This document shows positions 55,797-63,786 of a DNA stretch of 64,000 nt, piece after piece. Origin of the DNA: Rhodopseudomonas palustris (lineage in GTDB: Bacteria > Pseudomonadota > Alphaproteobacteria > Rhizobiales > Xanthobacteraceae). The notes under the pieces were generated by a model. It made no database searches. It saw only the letters and a list, made by a program, of their open reading frames with translations, and was not told the DNA's origin. Each line of letters opens with the position of its first letter. Positions within the stretch are counted from its first letter, which is position 1. The DNA lies in NCBI GenBank assembly GCA_016215605.1, contig JACRJB010000031.1, positions 17,080-81,079 of the forward strand, given 5' to 3'. Made by a program: the position numbers and the translations under genes.

Positions 55797-56672
55797 TCAG
55801 GCGGTCTCCGGCAGCGCCGGCCGGGCCCGGCCGAACAGCAGCATGATCGCCAGCCCGGCGACCACGATCAGCATCCCGGCCAGCCGCAGCGGCCCGAAGG
55901 TCTCGCCGAACACCAGGCTGGAGGCCCCCGCCCCGATGAACGGCACCAGCAGCGCGAACGGCACCACCTGGGCGGCGCTGTAGCGGTGCAGCAGCCGGCC
56001 CCAGATCCAGTAGCCGACCGTGGTCGAGCCGATCGACAGCGACAGCATCGCCGCCATCACGCCCGGCGACAGCCCGCTCAATTCCCGCCAGATCGCCGGC
56101 CCGCCATCGACCGCGACGGCGGCGACCGCCAGCGGCGGCAGCGACGCCAGGCTGATCCAGGCGAACAGATCCAGCATCGGCACGTCCCGCGCCTGCCGCA
56201 GCAACAGGTTGGTGAAGGCGAAGGCGATCGGCGCCGTCATGGTGACGGCGAAGGCCAGGAAGGTGAAATCGTAGCCGACGGTGAAGCATATCATCAGCAG
56301 CCCGCAGGCAGCGACGCCGATGCCGATCAATTGCACCCGGGTCGGCCGCTCGCCGAGCAGCACCGCGGCGAAGGCGATGGTGAACAGCGCCTGGCTCTGC
56401 ACGATCACCGCGGTCAGCCCGGCCGGCACGCCCTGCGACAGGCCCCAGCTCTGGGTCAGATACTGCCATACCAGCAGCAGGCTGATGCCGACCCAGACCA
56501 CCCAGGCCAGCTTCGGCCGCGGCAGCAGCAGGCACGGCAGCGCGGTGATCGCGAACCGCAACAGGTTGAGCACCGTCGGCGACATCTCGGTCAGCGCATA
56601 GCGCGTGAACACGAAGCCCAGGCCCCAGATCACAGCCACGATCAGCGCGAGCGCGACGTCCGCTGGCTTCAT
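55797..56672 (-). CDS. EamA/DMT-family transporter
   Basis: 291 residues with ten short spans in two EamA halves (ALALIVAVIWGLGFVFTRYAL; VMAAMLSLSIGSTTVGYWIW). Conserved glycines and LLGERPTRVQLIGIGVAACG, VFGETFGPLRLAGMLIVVAG pairs mark the end of each half. Probable exporter of amino acids or metabolites, substrate not readable. Upstream on the same strand of ilvC; an amino-acid export role would suit the neighbourhood, but that is only context. Divergent from the host-attachment-like gene. Confidence 0.9.
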   Translation of the reverse strand: MKPADVALALIVAVIWGLGFVFTRYALTEMSPTVLNLLRFAITALPCLLLPRPKLAWVVWVGISLLLVWQYLTQSWGLSQGVPAGLTAVIVQSQALFTIAFAAVLLGERPTRVQLIGIGVAACGLLMICFTVGYDFTFLAFAVTMTAPIAFAFTNLLLRQARDVPMLDLFAWISLASLPPLAVAAVAVDGGPAIWRELSGLSPGVMAAMLSLSIGSTTVGYWIWGRLLHRYSAAQVVPFALLVPFIGAGASSLVFGETFGPLRLAGMLIVVAGLAIMLLFGRARPALPETA

Positions 56673-56888
56673 GATGTCTCCGCCCTGTCGTCGGCTGCGC
56701 GATCCTGCGCCGTTGCGGCGTTCCTAGCCGATTGTCCGCTGATGCGTCATCCGCCGTGAGCGCGGGCCTGCATCCCGCGCAACGATGACGCATCGGGAAC
56801 CGGGGAACGAAGCCCGCCGCGGCCGGTTGGCCTCCGCAAGCCCGACCGCGCGCGCTCGCGGACGGCGAACCTCGGGAGACCTTCGATC

Positions 56889-57287
56889 ATGACGCTGATT
56901 CCGCACAACGCCCTCATTGTCGTCGCCGACGGCGGCGGCGCCAAGCTGCTGCGCAACGCCGGCAAGCCCGGCGCGATCTCGTTGCGCGAGGAGCGGCGGC
57001 TGGAGCCGACCAATCTCGACGGCGAAGGCCCGTCCGGCTCGCGGCCCGAAGACCAGACCCAGAGCCAGACCGACGAAGCCACCTTCGCCAAGCAGCTCAG
57101 CCTGTTCATCAACAAGATGAAGCTCGACGGCGAGTTCGACAGTCTGGTGCTGATCGCCGATCCGCAGACGCTCGGTCAGATTCGCCCGATCCTGCACAAG
57201 ACCGTCGAAGCCGCGCTGATCCGCTCGCTGGCCAAGGACTTCACCAACAGCTCGTTCGACGACATCGCGGCCGCGATCGCGGCGTAG
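56889..57287 (+). CDS. Host-attachment-like protein (PF10116/PF18856 type)
   Basis: 132 residues. MTLIPHNALIVVADGGGAKLL at the start, a Gly/Ser/Gln-rich linker, then FAKQLSLFINKMKLDGEFDS and LVLIADPQTLGQIRPIL, with a C-terminal helix ending DDIAAAIAA. These match small proteins annotated as required for attachment to host cells in rhizobia and Agrobacterium; the name reflects a mutant phenotype, and the fold looks like a release-factor-1-related translation protein. Cytoplasmic, no signal. GGGAGA lies 8 bases before the ATG. Stands alone between divergent EamA and convergent MazF. Confidence 0.8.
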   Translation: MTLIPHNALIVVADGGGAKLLRNAGKPGAISLREERRLEPTNLDGEGPSGSRPEDQTQSQTDEATFAKQLSLFINKMKLDGEFDSLVLIADPQTLGQIRPILHKTVEAALIRSLAKDFTNSSFDDIAAAIAA

Positions 57288-57328
57288 CGCTCCGAGAAAG
57301 CGGCATGGAGGCAAATATCAGCCGGCCG

Positions 57329-57697
57329 CTAGAGATCGATGCGAAAGCCGGTCAACGCTGTCGGCTCGATGCCGAGGACCACCGCCAGCATGGCACGGAC
57401 ATCCGACATGAGTTGCGCAGGAGCGCTTTCGATCTTGCGAAAGACACGCGAGGCACGATCGACAGCACGGACTTGATCCACGAGCACAACGCCGTGCGTC
57501 CTCAGACCCTCCGGTAGTGGCACATTGAAAGGCCATTCGCCGGCGCTCGACGTAATCGGGCAAATCACGGCTCGCCCGGAGAGTTCGTTGTAACGGCGCG
57601 AGGTCAAGACGAGCGCCGGCCTGCGTTTTCCCTGCTCGGTCCCGCGCACAGGGTCGAGGTCGGCACAGGCAATATCACCGGCGTCGTGAACGGGCAT
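57329..57697 (-). CDS. mazF: MazF/PemK-type endoribonuclease toxin
   Basis: 122 residues. AGDIACADLDPVRGTEQGKRRPALVL is the MazF entry with the Arg that cuts RNA, followed by CPITSSAGEWPFNVPLPEG and VVLVDQVRAVD with the second catalytic region. Cuts mRNA at short motifs when free of antitoxin. Starts 23 bases inside the antitoxin gene, at MPVHDAG. A longer in-frame start lies upstream but is not family-like. No other gene follows on this strand before EamA. Confidence 0.9.
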   Translation of the reverse strand: MPVHDAGDIACADLDPVRGTEQGKRRPALVLTSRRYNELSGRAVICPITSSAGEWPFNVPLPEGLRTHGVVLVDQVRAVDRASRVFRKIESAPAQLMSDVRAMLAVVLGIEPTALTGFRIDL

Positions 57698-58040
57698 TGC
57701 GCTTGCCGGATTGGTGTTCAGTGGACGGGCCGACCCGGACGGGCGACCCATCCGGGCCCGGAACGATGAGTCCACGCGAATAGTCGTCGTCGATAATTTC
57801 CGAGCCGCGGTCCGGCCCCCAATCGAGCGTTTCGGGGCACTTGAGCCCCAGGCGATCGATCTCGTCCAGCATCTCGGCCAGCAGCTCGGCCGAGGTTTTC
57901 CGGCTGGGCTTCAACCGAAGTTCACCGTTTTCGACGGTGAGAACCAGTTCGCTTCCGGCCGTTGCGCCGACGCTCTGGGCGGCCGCGCTCGGCAACCGGA
58001 TGCCGAGGCTGTTGCCCCATTTCGCGACCTTGACCTTCAT
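57675..58040 (-). CDS. mazE: MazE-type antitoxin
   Basis: 121 residues. The N-terminal AbrB-like fold is MKVKVAKWGNSLGIRLPSAA; ELVLTVENGELRLKPSRK completes it. The middle has DWGPDRGSEIIDDDYSRG, the toxin-binding strand seen in this MazE branch, and the last 25 residues (VPGPDGSPVRVGP...) lie over the mazF start, which is probably why they are long. GAAGGAGG lies 5 bases before the ATG. A perfect inverted repeat directly upstream is the likely operator. Compare the vapB protein: both share KWGDSLA/KWGNSLG. Confidence 0.9.
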   Translation of the reverse strand: MKVKVAKWGNSLGIRLPSAAAQSVGATAGSELVLTVENGELRLKPSRKTSAELLAEMLDEIDRLGLKCPETLDWGPDRGSEIIDDDYSRGLIVPGPDGSPVRVGPSTEHQSGKRNARSRRR

Positions 58041-58056
58041 CGGCGCCTCCTTCGGC

Positions 58057-58079
58057 TCGGATATCCAATGTATATCCGA
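58057..58079. promoter_or_regulatory. MazEF autoregulatory operator
   Basis: tcggatat-ccaatgt-atatccga: a perfect 8-base inverted repeat, 7-base spacer, 17 bases before the mazE start and over the expected promoter. AbrB-type antitoxins bind such palindromes. Confidence 0.65.
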
Positions 58080-58103
58080 AAGCCTCCGGCGCCAAGGTCC
58101 GGC

Positions 58104-58646
58104 CTACATCCCCTCCGCCCCTCGCCCGATCGCGGCGACGCCGGTGCGGACGACTTCGACCAGGCCGAGCGGCCGCATCAGTTCGATGAACTGGTTGATC
58201 TTCGAGCTGTTGCCGGTGATCTCGAACACGAAGCTCTCGGTCGAGGCGTCGATCACCCGGGCGCGGAACGCTTCGGCGAGCCGCAGCGATTCGACGCGGT
58301 GGTCGCCGGTGCCGCGCAGCTTGACCATCGCCAGCTCGCGCTCGATCGAGCGGCCGGTCAGCGTCATGTCGACGACGCGATACACCGGGACCATGCGGTC
58401 GAGCTGATTCTTGATCTGCTGGATCACCATCGGCGTGCCGGTGGTGACGATGGTGACGCGCGACAGATGTTTCTGGTTCTCGGTCTCCGAGACGGTGAGG
58501 CTCTCGATATTGTAGCCGCGCCCCGAGAACAGGCCGATCACCCGCGCCAGCACGCCGGGCTCGTTCTGCACCAGGACCGACAGCGTGTGGGTCTCGTTCG
58601 GGTCGTGGCGCTCTTCCATGAAGTAAGCGGATGCGGGCTGGGTCAT
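58104..58646 (-). CDS. ilvH: Acetolactate synthase small (regulatory) subunit
   Basis: 180 residues. ACT domain first: THTLSVLVQNEPGVLARVIGLFSGRGYNIESLTV, given here as LSVLVQNEPGVLARV and RGYNIESLTVSETE, which binds valine for feedback inhibition. TIVTTGTPMVIQQIKNQLDR and the C-terminal half ending VRTGVAAIGRG are typical. It activates the large subunit. It lies 170 bases after ilvI with a palindromic repeat between, so the two are probably one transcript with a processed gap. Confidence 0.96.
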   Translation of the reverse strand: MTQPASAYFMEERHDPNETHTLSVLVQNEPGVLARVIGLFSGRGYNIESLTVSETENQKHLSRVTIVTTGTPMVIQQIKNQLDRMVPVYRVVDMTLTGRSIERELAMVKLRGTGDHRVESLRLAEAFRARVIDASTESFVFEITGNSSKINQFIELMRPLGLVEVVRTGVAAIGRGAEGM

Positions 58647-58701
58647 TGTGGCGTTCTCAGGTTTGAGCCGAATTGTTGTTGGCCGTCGTTCTGTGATTTG
58701 C

Positions 58702-58778
58702 CGTCATTGCCGGGCTTGACCCGGCAATCCATCATCTGGCGAAGAGCGATGGATGCGCGGGTCGAGCCCGCGCATGAC
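58702..58778. repeat. Palindromic intergenic repeat, family E
   Basis: gtcattgccgggcttgaccc and gggtcgagcccgcgcatgac bracket ggcaatccatc/gatggatgcgcg. It sits in the ilvI-ilvH gap. Only one copy is in the window. Confidence 0.75.
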
Positions 58779-58817
58779 CTTGTCAATGTTGCGAAGCAGT
58801 GCGCAACGCGATCATCC

Positions 58818-60596
58818 TCACACCAGCGCCTTGCCGCCGGCAAAGGCCAAGGCGGTGGCTTCGTCGGTGGCTTCGGCGGGCAGCAGCATCTCGTTGTGAG
58901 CCTTGCCGGACGGGATCATCGGGAAGCAGTTCTCCAGCGCGGCGACGCGGCAGTCGAACAGCACCGGCTTCTTGACCTTGATCATGTCCATAATCGCGCC
59001 GTCGAGATCGGACGGCTTGATCACCTGCATGCCGACGCCGCCATAGGCCTCGGCGAGCTTGACGAAGTCGGGCATCGCCTCGGTGTAGGAATGCGAAAGG
59101 CGGTTGCCGTGCAGCAGCTGCTGCCACTGCCGCACCATCCCCATGTACTGGTTGTTGAGGATGAAGATCTTGATCGGCAGTTCGTACTGCACCGCGGTCG
59201 CCATCTCCTGCATCGTCATCTGCACCGAGGCGTCGCCGGCGATGTCGATCACCAGCGAGTCGCGATGCGCGACCTGGACGCCGAGCGCCGCCGGCAGGCC
59301 GTAGCCCATGGTGCCGAGGCCGCCCGAGGTCATCCAGCGCTTCGGCTGTTCGAAGCCGAAGAACTGCGCCGCCCACATCTGATGCTGGCCGACTTCGGTG
59401 GTGATGTAGGTGTCGCGGCCGCGGGTGGCTTCATACAGCCGCTGGATCGCGTATTGCGGCATGATCAGGTCGTTGTTCTTCTTGTAGGCCAGCGAATTGC
59501 GGGCCCGCCAGGTCGCGACCTGCTGCCACCACGGCTTGATGTCGGGCTTCTTCGCCTCGGCCTTGAACATCGCCAGCAGATCGGACAGCACGTTGCCGAC
59601 GTCGCCGATGATCGGCACGTCGACGCGGATGTTCTTGTTGATCGAGGACGGGTCGATGTCGATGTGGATCTTCTTGGAGTTCGGCGAGAACGCATCGGTG
59701 CGGCCGGTGATGCGGTCGTCGAACCGCGCGCCGATGCACAGCATGACGTCGCAATCGTGCATCGTCATGTTGGCTTCGTAGGTGCCGTGCATGCCGAGCA
59801 TGCCGAGCCAGTTCTTGCCGGACGCCGGATAGGCGCCGAGCCCCATCAGCGTCGAGGTGATCGGGAAGTCGGTGATCTCGACCAGCTCGCGCAGCAGCTT
59901 GCAGGCCTCGTCGCCGGAATTGACCACGCCGCCGCCGGAATAGATCACCGGGCGCTTGGCGTTCGCCAGCAGCGACACCGCCTTGCGGATCGCCGCCGGG
60001 TCGCCCTTCACCCGCGGGGTGTAGGAGATGTGCACGTCGGCCTTGCGCGGCGGATGATAGGTGCCGACCGCGAACTGCACGTCCTTCGGCACGTCGACCA
60101 CGACCGGACCCGGCCGGCCGCTGGTCGCGACGTAGAACGCCTCGTGCAGCACGCGGGCGAGATCCTTGATGTCGCGCACCAGCCAGTTGTGCTTGGTGCA
60201 CGGCCGGGTGATGCCGACGGTGTCGCATTCCTGGAAGGCGTCGTTGCCGATCAGATGCGTCGGCACCTGGCCGGTGATGCACACCAGCGGGATCGAATCC
60301 ATCAGCGCGTCGGCCAGCGGCGTCACCATGTTGGTGGCGCCCGGGCCCGAGGTCACCAGCACCACGCCGGGCTTGCCGGTGGAGCGGGCATAGCCTTCCG
60401 CGGCATGGCCGGCGCCCTGCTCGTGCCGGACCAGGATGTGCTGCAACTGATCCTGCTGGAACAGTTCGTCGTAGATCGGAAGCACCGAGCCGCCCGGATA
60501 GCCGAACAGATGCTGCACGCCATGATCGATCAGCGCGCGGACGATCATCGCGGCGCCGGTCATCTGGTTCGGATCGTGGCTCGTGGACTCGCTCAT
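58818..60596 (-). CDS. ilvI: Acetolactate synthase large subunit
   Basis: 592 residues. ThDP-dependent: N-terminal HLFGYPGGSVLPIYDELF, the activating glutamate in RHEQGAGHAAEGYARS, middle FAD/binding region, and C-terminal GDASVQMTMQEMATAVQ with the metal-binding NNQYMGMVRQWQ-type segment. It makes acetolactate or acetohydroxybutyrate, the entry to Val, Leu and Ile synthesis. The ATG at 60596 is the standard start. Its leader has an attenuator with a peptide containing LLLVIV and a true terminator, so transcription should fall with ample branched-chain amino acids. Confidence 0.97.
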   Translation of the reverse strand: MSESTSHDPNQMTGAAMIVRALIDHGVQHLFGYPGGSVLPIYDELFQQDQLQHILVRHEQGAGHAAEGYARSTGKPGVVLVTSGPGATNMVTPLADALMDSIPLVCITGQVPTHLIGNDAFQECDTVGITRPCTKHNWLVRDIKDLARVLHEAFYVATSGRPGPVVVDVPKDVQFAVGTYHPPRKADVHISYTPRVKGDPAAIRKAVSLLANAKRPVIYSGGGVVNSGDEACKLLRELVEITDFPITSTLMGLGAYPASGKNWLGMLGMHGTYEANMTMHDCDVMLCIGARFDDRITGRTDAFSPNSKKIHIDIDPSSINKNIRVDVPIIGDVGNVLSDLLAMFKAEAKKPDIKPWWQQVATWRARNSLAYKKNNDLIMPQYAIQRLYEATRGRDTYITTEVGQHQMWAAQFFGFEQPKRWMTSGGLGTMGYGLPAALGVQVAHRDSLVIDIAGDASVQMTMQEMATAVQYELPIKIFILNNQYMGMVRQWQQLLHGNRLSHSYTEAMPDFVKLAEAYGGVGMQVIKPSDLDGAIMDMIKVKKPVLFDCRVAALENCFPMIPSGKAHNEMLLPAEATDEATALAFAGGKALV

Positions 60597-60690
60597 GGTG
60601 GGCTCCGGATGCGCCGCTTGGCGCTCGACTGTCGGGTGGATTCGGATCTCGAAGGTTCGCAGGTGGTGTTCGGAAGATCAGGTTCGGACA

Positions 60691-60716
60691 ATAAAAAAGG
60701 GCCCCAGAAAGGCCCT
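60691..60716 (-). terminator. Attenuator terminator in the ilvI leader
   Basis: On the minus strand AGGGCC-TTTCTGG-GGCCCT followed by TTTTTATT. A short GC stem with a long U-run, 95 bases before ilvI. Confidence 0.93.
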
Positions 60717-60719
60717 CAG

Positions 60720-60775
60720 CGCACCGTCCGTTCGCGGAATGGACTAGCCATCCCCGGCGGTGCGCCTGGGTACGA
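60720..60775 (-). promoter_or_regulatory. ilvI leader pause hairpin
   Basis: On the minus strand GCGCACCG in the leader-peptide coding region pairs with CGGTGCGC just before the terminator (8 bases). It would form when the ribosome completes the peptide, letting the terminator fold. Confidence 0.65.
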
Positions 60776-60809
60776 TGACGAGAAGCAGATCGGAAATTTT
60801 GTGTCGCAT
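60744..60809 (-). CDS. ilv leader peptide
   Basis: 21 codons; starts MRHKISD, then LLLVIVP and RRTAGDG, TAG. Six consecutive branched-chain codons (CTG CTT CTC GTC ATC GTA) are the regulatory core. A terminator follows within 30 bases, then ilvI. This is the standard layout of ilv attenuators, with peptide translation sensing Leu, Val and Ile charged tRNA. Confidence 0.92.
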   Translation of the reverse strand: MRHKISDLLLVIVPRRTAGDG

Positions 60810-60962
60810 GTGGCCGCTCAGGCTTCCCAAAGGTTGCGCGGGACCATACCGCTCAAACTTTCAATGTCAAGGCAGTGCAACGCCGTAAGGATCAAACCTT
60901 AGCCGGATTTCGAAGCGCTCGCGAGCGGTAAATAAGTGCAGTCGATCGCCACGAACACCCCC

Positions 60963-61077
60963 GTCATTCCGGGGCGCGAGCGCAGCTCGCGAACCCGGAA
61001 TTCCGAAGTTCGGGCCGTGAACGATCCCGCCACAACGTCGAGATTCCGGGTTCGCGCTACGCGCGCCCCGGAATGAC
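60963..61077. repeat. Palindromic intergenic repeat, family A
   Basis: gtcattccggggcgcgagcg and cgcgccccggaatgac with gaacccggaatt/gagattccgggttcgc inside. The right arm holds the last codons and stop of miaA (61057). Confidence 0.85.
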
Positions 61078-62007
61078 AGACGCAAGAAACGTATCCGCCT
61101 CCTCCGGCGTCACCCAGCGAAACTCGGGCAGCTGATGCCGGAACCAGGTGAATTGCCGCTTGGCGTAGTGCCGCGTATCGGCGGCGCCGATGGCTGCGGC
61201 CTCGGCCAGCGACAACTCTCCGCGCAGATGCCGGATCAGCGCCGGGACGCCGTGCGCCTTCATCGCCGGCAGCAGCGGGTCGAGCCGACGCTCCGCGAGG
61301 GCGGCGACTTCCTCCAGCGCGCCGGCCTGCAGCATCGCCGCGAACCGCGCATCGATCCGCGCGTACAGCGCCTCCCGCACCGGCGCCAGAAACATCGCGG
61401 CCACCTCGTCAGGCTGCAGCAGCGGCGACGACGTCTCGCTGTGCCAGTCGGCCAACGGCCGACCGGTCGCCAGCACCACTTCCAGCGCGCGCGCAATCCG
61501 CGAGCGGTCTTTCGGCGCCAGCCGGACCGCGGCGGCGGGATCGTGCCGGGCGAGTTCGGCATGCAGCGCCAGCACACCGTCCCGGTCGAGCCGCAGCCGC
61601 ACCGCGTCCCGCACCTCGGCCGGCACCGGCGGCACCGTCGACAGCCCGCGGGTCAGCGCCTTGAAATACAGTCCGGTGCCGCCGATGAAGATCGGCAGCC
61701 GGCCCAACGCGCGGGCCTCGGCCAGCGCCCCGGCCGCGGCCTCGACATAGGCGCCGGCCGAGAAATTCACCGCGGCGTCGACCGTGCCGTAGAGCCGGTG
61801 CGGCACCAGCGCCTCCTCGGCCGGCGTCGGCCGGGCGGTGATGATCCGCAGGTCGCGGTAGATCTGCATCGAATCGGTGTTGATCACGACGCCGTCCCGG
61901 GCCTGCGCCAGCCGCAGCGCGAGCGCCGACTTGCCGCTGGCGGTCGGCCCTGCGATAAGCACGGCCGCCGGCCGGCCGCCGGCCTGTCCCGGATGTCGCT
62001 CTTCCAT
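61057..62007 (-). CDS. miaA: tRNA dimethylallyltransferase
   Basis: 316 residues. P-loop [13 protein letters not shown] near the start, then [13 protein letters not shown] and the tRNA-binding [33 protein letters not shown], and [12 protein letters not shown]. MiaA puts a dimethylallyl group on A37 of tRNAs reading UNN codons. The C-terminal end, ...[10 protein letters not shown], is encoded inside a palindromic repeat: the last six residues and stop come from its right arm. Start at 62007 overlaps the serB ATG head to head by two bases; an alternative at 62028 overlaps by 23. Confidence 0.94.
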   Translation of the reverse strand: MEERHPGQAGGRPAAVLIAGPTASGKSALALRLAQARDGVVINTDSMQIYRDLRIITARPTPAEEALVPHRLYGTVDAAVNFSAGAYVEAAAGALAEARALGRLPIFIGGTGLYFKALTRGLSTVPPVPAEVRDAVRLRLDRDGVLALHAELARHDPAAAVRLAPKDRSRIARALEVVLATGRPLADWHSETSSPLLQPDEVAAMFLAPVREALYARIDARFAAMLQAGALEEVAALAERRLDPLLPAMKAHGVPALIRHLRGELSLAEAAAIGAADTRHYAKRQFTWFRHQLPEFRWVTPEEADTFLASVIPGRA

Positions 62008-62899
62008 GTCGCTCGTCGCCACGCTCATCTGCAATCCGAACAGTCCTGCGCTGGATTCCACCGTGATCGAGGGCGCACGCGCGGTGCTGCCACAGCCGAA
62101 TCGCGCGGTCTGGCTGCACGACGAGATCGCCGCCGACATCACCTTCAGCAGCGACGAAGACGCCCTGGTCCTCGCCGACCGGCTGCGGCAAGCGCGCGGC
62201 GATCTGCCGGTCGACGTCGTCGTGCAGCCTCTGGCGACGCGGCGCAAGAAGCTTTTTCTCGCCGACATGGATTCGACCATGATCGGTCAGGAATGCATCG
62301 ACGAGCTGGCCGATTTCGTCGGACTGAAGAGCCACGTCGCCGCGATCACCGAACGCGCGATGCACGGCGAGATCGAATTCGAGCCGGCGCTGCGCGAGCG
62401 CGTCGCGCTGCTGAAGGGGCTGTCGCTCGACATCATCGACAAGGTGCTCGACACCCGGATCACGCTGACCCCGGGCGGCCGCGCGCTGGTGCAGACGATG
62501 CGGGCGAACGGCGCCTACACCTGCCTGGTCTCCGGCGGCTTCACTCAGTTCACCCATGTGGTGGCGGAGCGTCTCGGCTTCGCCGAACATCGCGCCAACG
62601 AACTGCTCTCCGAAGGCGGGAAGCTCACCGGCCGTGTCGCCGAGCCGATCCTCGGCCGCGAAGCCAAGCTGGCGACGCTGCTGGAATTGCGCGAAGCCGA
62701 CGATCTCGACGCCATCGACACTTTGGCGATCGGCGACGGCGCCAACGACCTCGGCATGATCCAGGCCGCCGGCCTCGGCATCGCGTACCACGCCAAGCCG
62801 GCCGTGGCCGCCGCCGCCCACGCCCGCATCGATTTCGGTGACCTCACCGCCCTGCTCTACGCGCAAGGCTACAAGCGCAGCGATTTCGTCGGCGATTAG
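62006..62899 (+). CDS. serB: Phosphoserine phosphatase
   Basis: 297 residues. HAD motif I is DMDSTMIG, motif II SGGFTQF, motif III lysine in [18 protein letters not shown] region, and motif [22 protein letters not shown]-terminal 85 residues are an ACT-like domain ([13 protein letters not shown]). Last step of serine synthesis from 3-phosphoglycerate. The ATG at 62006 falls on the complement of miaA's ATG (CATG). It ends by overlapping a Cys-rich secreted protein gene by 4 bases. Confidence 0.95.
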   Translation: MSLVATLICNPNSPALDSTVIEGARAVLPQPNRAVWLHDEIAADITFSSDEDALVLADRLRQARGDLPVDVVVQPLATRRKKLFLADMDSTMIGQECIDELADFVGLKSHVAAITERAMHGEIEFEPALRERVALLKGLSLDIIDKVLDTRITLTPGGRALVQTMRANGAYTCLVSGGFTQFTHVVAERLGFAEHRANELLSEGGKLTGRVAEPILGREAKLATLLELREADDLDAIDTLAIGDGANDLGMIQAAGLGIAYHAKPAVAAAAHARIDFGDLTALLYAQGYKRSDFVGD

Positions 62900-63135
62900 T
62901 CGCTGCAGGGGACGAACGGACCTCCACGGACGCCACACCCCCATCCCGTCGGCCCGTTTCGGCGCGACCACACCTTGACGCATTCCGCCCGCGAGGCAAA
63001 GGCTGACTGCCATTGCAGCTTGCATTTCGCTTGGCAGATGTCGTTGCACTTGGCCAAGCACGGCGTCGACGTGAACGCGAAGCTGATCAGTAAGGCGAAG
63101 GCCATTCCGATCGTCGATATCGATGGTCGCATCAT
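62896..63135 (-). CDS. Small six-cysteine secreted protein
   Basis: 79 residues. Signal peptide MMRPSISTIGMAFALLISFA, cleaved near CLA-KC. The mature 50 residues have six cysteines (KCNDICQAKC, AECVKV, WGCGV, VPCSD) and many Lys/Arg/Trp. Ribosome site GAGGAG lies 8 bases before the ATG at 63135. Cysteines in pairs suggest disulfides in the periplasm. I do not recognise a family. It overlaps serB's stop and shares strand and design with the 63244-63459 gene. Confidence 0.65.
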   Translation of the reverse strand: MMRPSISTIGMAFALLISFAFTSTPCLAKCNDICQAKCKLQWQSAFASRAECVKVWSRRNGPTGWGCGVRGGPFVPCSD

Positions 63136-63243
63136 TGAAGGAACTCCTCGTGCCAAACCGCATCCGTCAACAAGACATGAATCGACCACACTTGCGATAA
63201 TCGCCACGCCGGACAGGCAGAGCGATGTCATCGTGCGCGAGAG

Positions 63244-63459
63244 TCAGCGTCGAAATTTTCGGCTACAGAAAGCCATGCAGGAGTCGGGCGTCGCACGCGG
63301 GTTGCAGGCGCCCGAGCTACAAACTTTGACGCAATCCCGATAATTGAAAGTCTTGAAGCACTTCGGCCCATATCCCGGAACCGTCGGCCTTGCCGAAGTT
63401 TGGGCTAACGCCGGCGTGCAGAGCGACGCCAGCAAAATTACCGCTGCAATCATCTTCAT
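63244..63459 (-). CDS. Small six-cysteine secreted protein (second)
   Basis: 71 residues. Signal peptide MKMIAAVILLASLCTPALA-QT. Mature part has six cysteines (PKCFKTF, DCVKVCSSGAC, DSCMAFC) and a basic tail SRKFRR. The start at 63459 follows AAGG by 9 bases. It is 108 bases upstream of the gene at 62896-63135. Whether the two are paralogous is doubtful; the shared design is signal peptide plus a compact six-Cys domain. Function unassigned. Confidence 0.6.
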   Translation of the reverse strand: MKMIAAVILLASLCTPALAQTSARPTVPGYGPKCFKTFNYRDCVKVCSSGACNPRATPDSCMAFCSRKFRR

Positions 63460-63655
63460 CCCGAAATACCTTGTTAGCACGTGAACACATTGCGAATGAA
63501 TAAAGAGACGATAGCTTAGACGCGTCGACGCGACTACAGCTTTGATATCGATGACAAAGTGGTAGTATCTTCATGGCTCGCCACCGTCCGTCGAACGAAT
63601 TGACTCCGCCGTCAGGCGACGGGAATGCAACTCACTCAAAGCGCCGTCGACGCTC

Positions 63656-63683
63656 TTGACAAAATTCCTATTGTGATTATAGT
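63656..63683 (+). promoter_or_regulatory. Sigma70-like promoter near the right edge
   Basis: TTGACA, 16 bases, TATAGT, an unusually good match for this GC-rich window. Upstream, 63460-63655, is AT-richer than elsewhere. It would drive rightward transcription into 63690-64000. Confidence 0.6.
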
Positions 63684-63786
63684 CCGCGCTATCCTGTCCG
63701 TGAGGGGCGCTTCGCGAGGCGTCGTATAGCGGGACAGATCGGACGGGCCGGGAAACCGGTCCCGATGATAGTTCGACGAAACCGGC

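Noticed and set aside
57711..60902. 1063-codon plus-strand frame opposite mazE, ilvH and ilvI
   Set aside because: Low-complexity Arg/His/Asp-rich translation with no domain, exactly opposite three well-defined genes.
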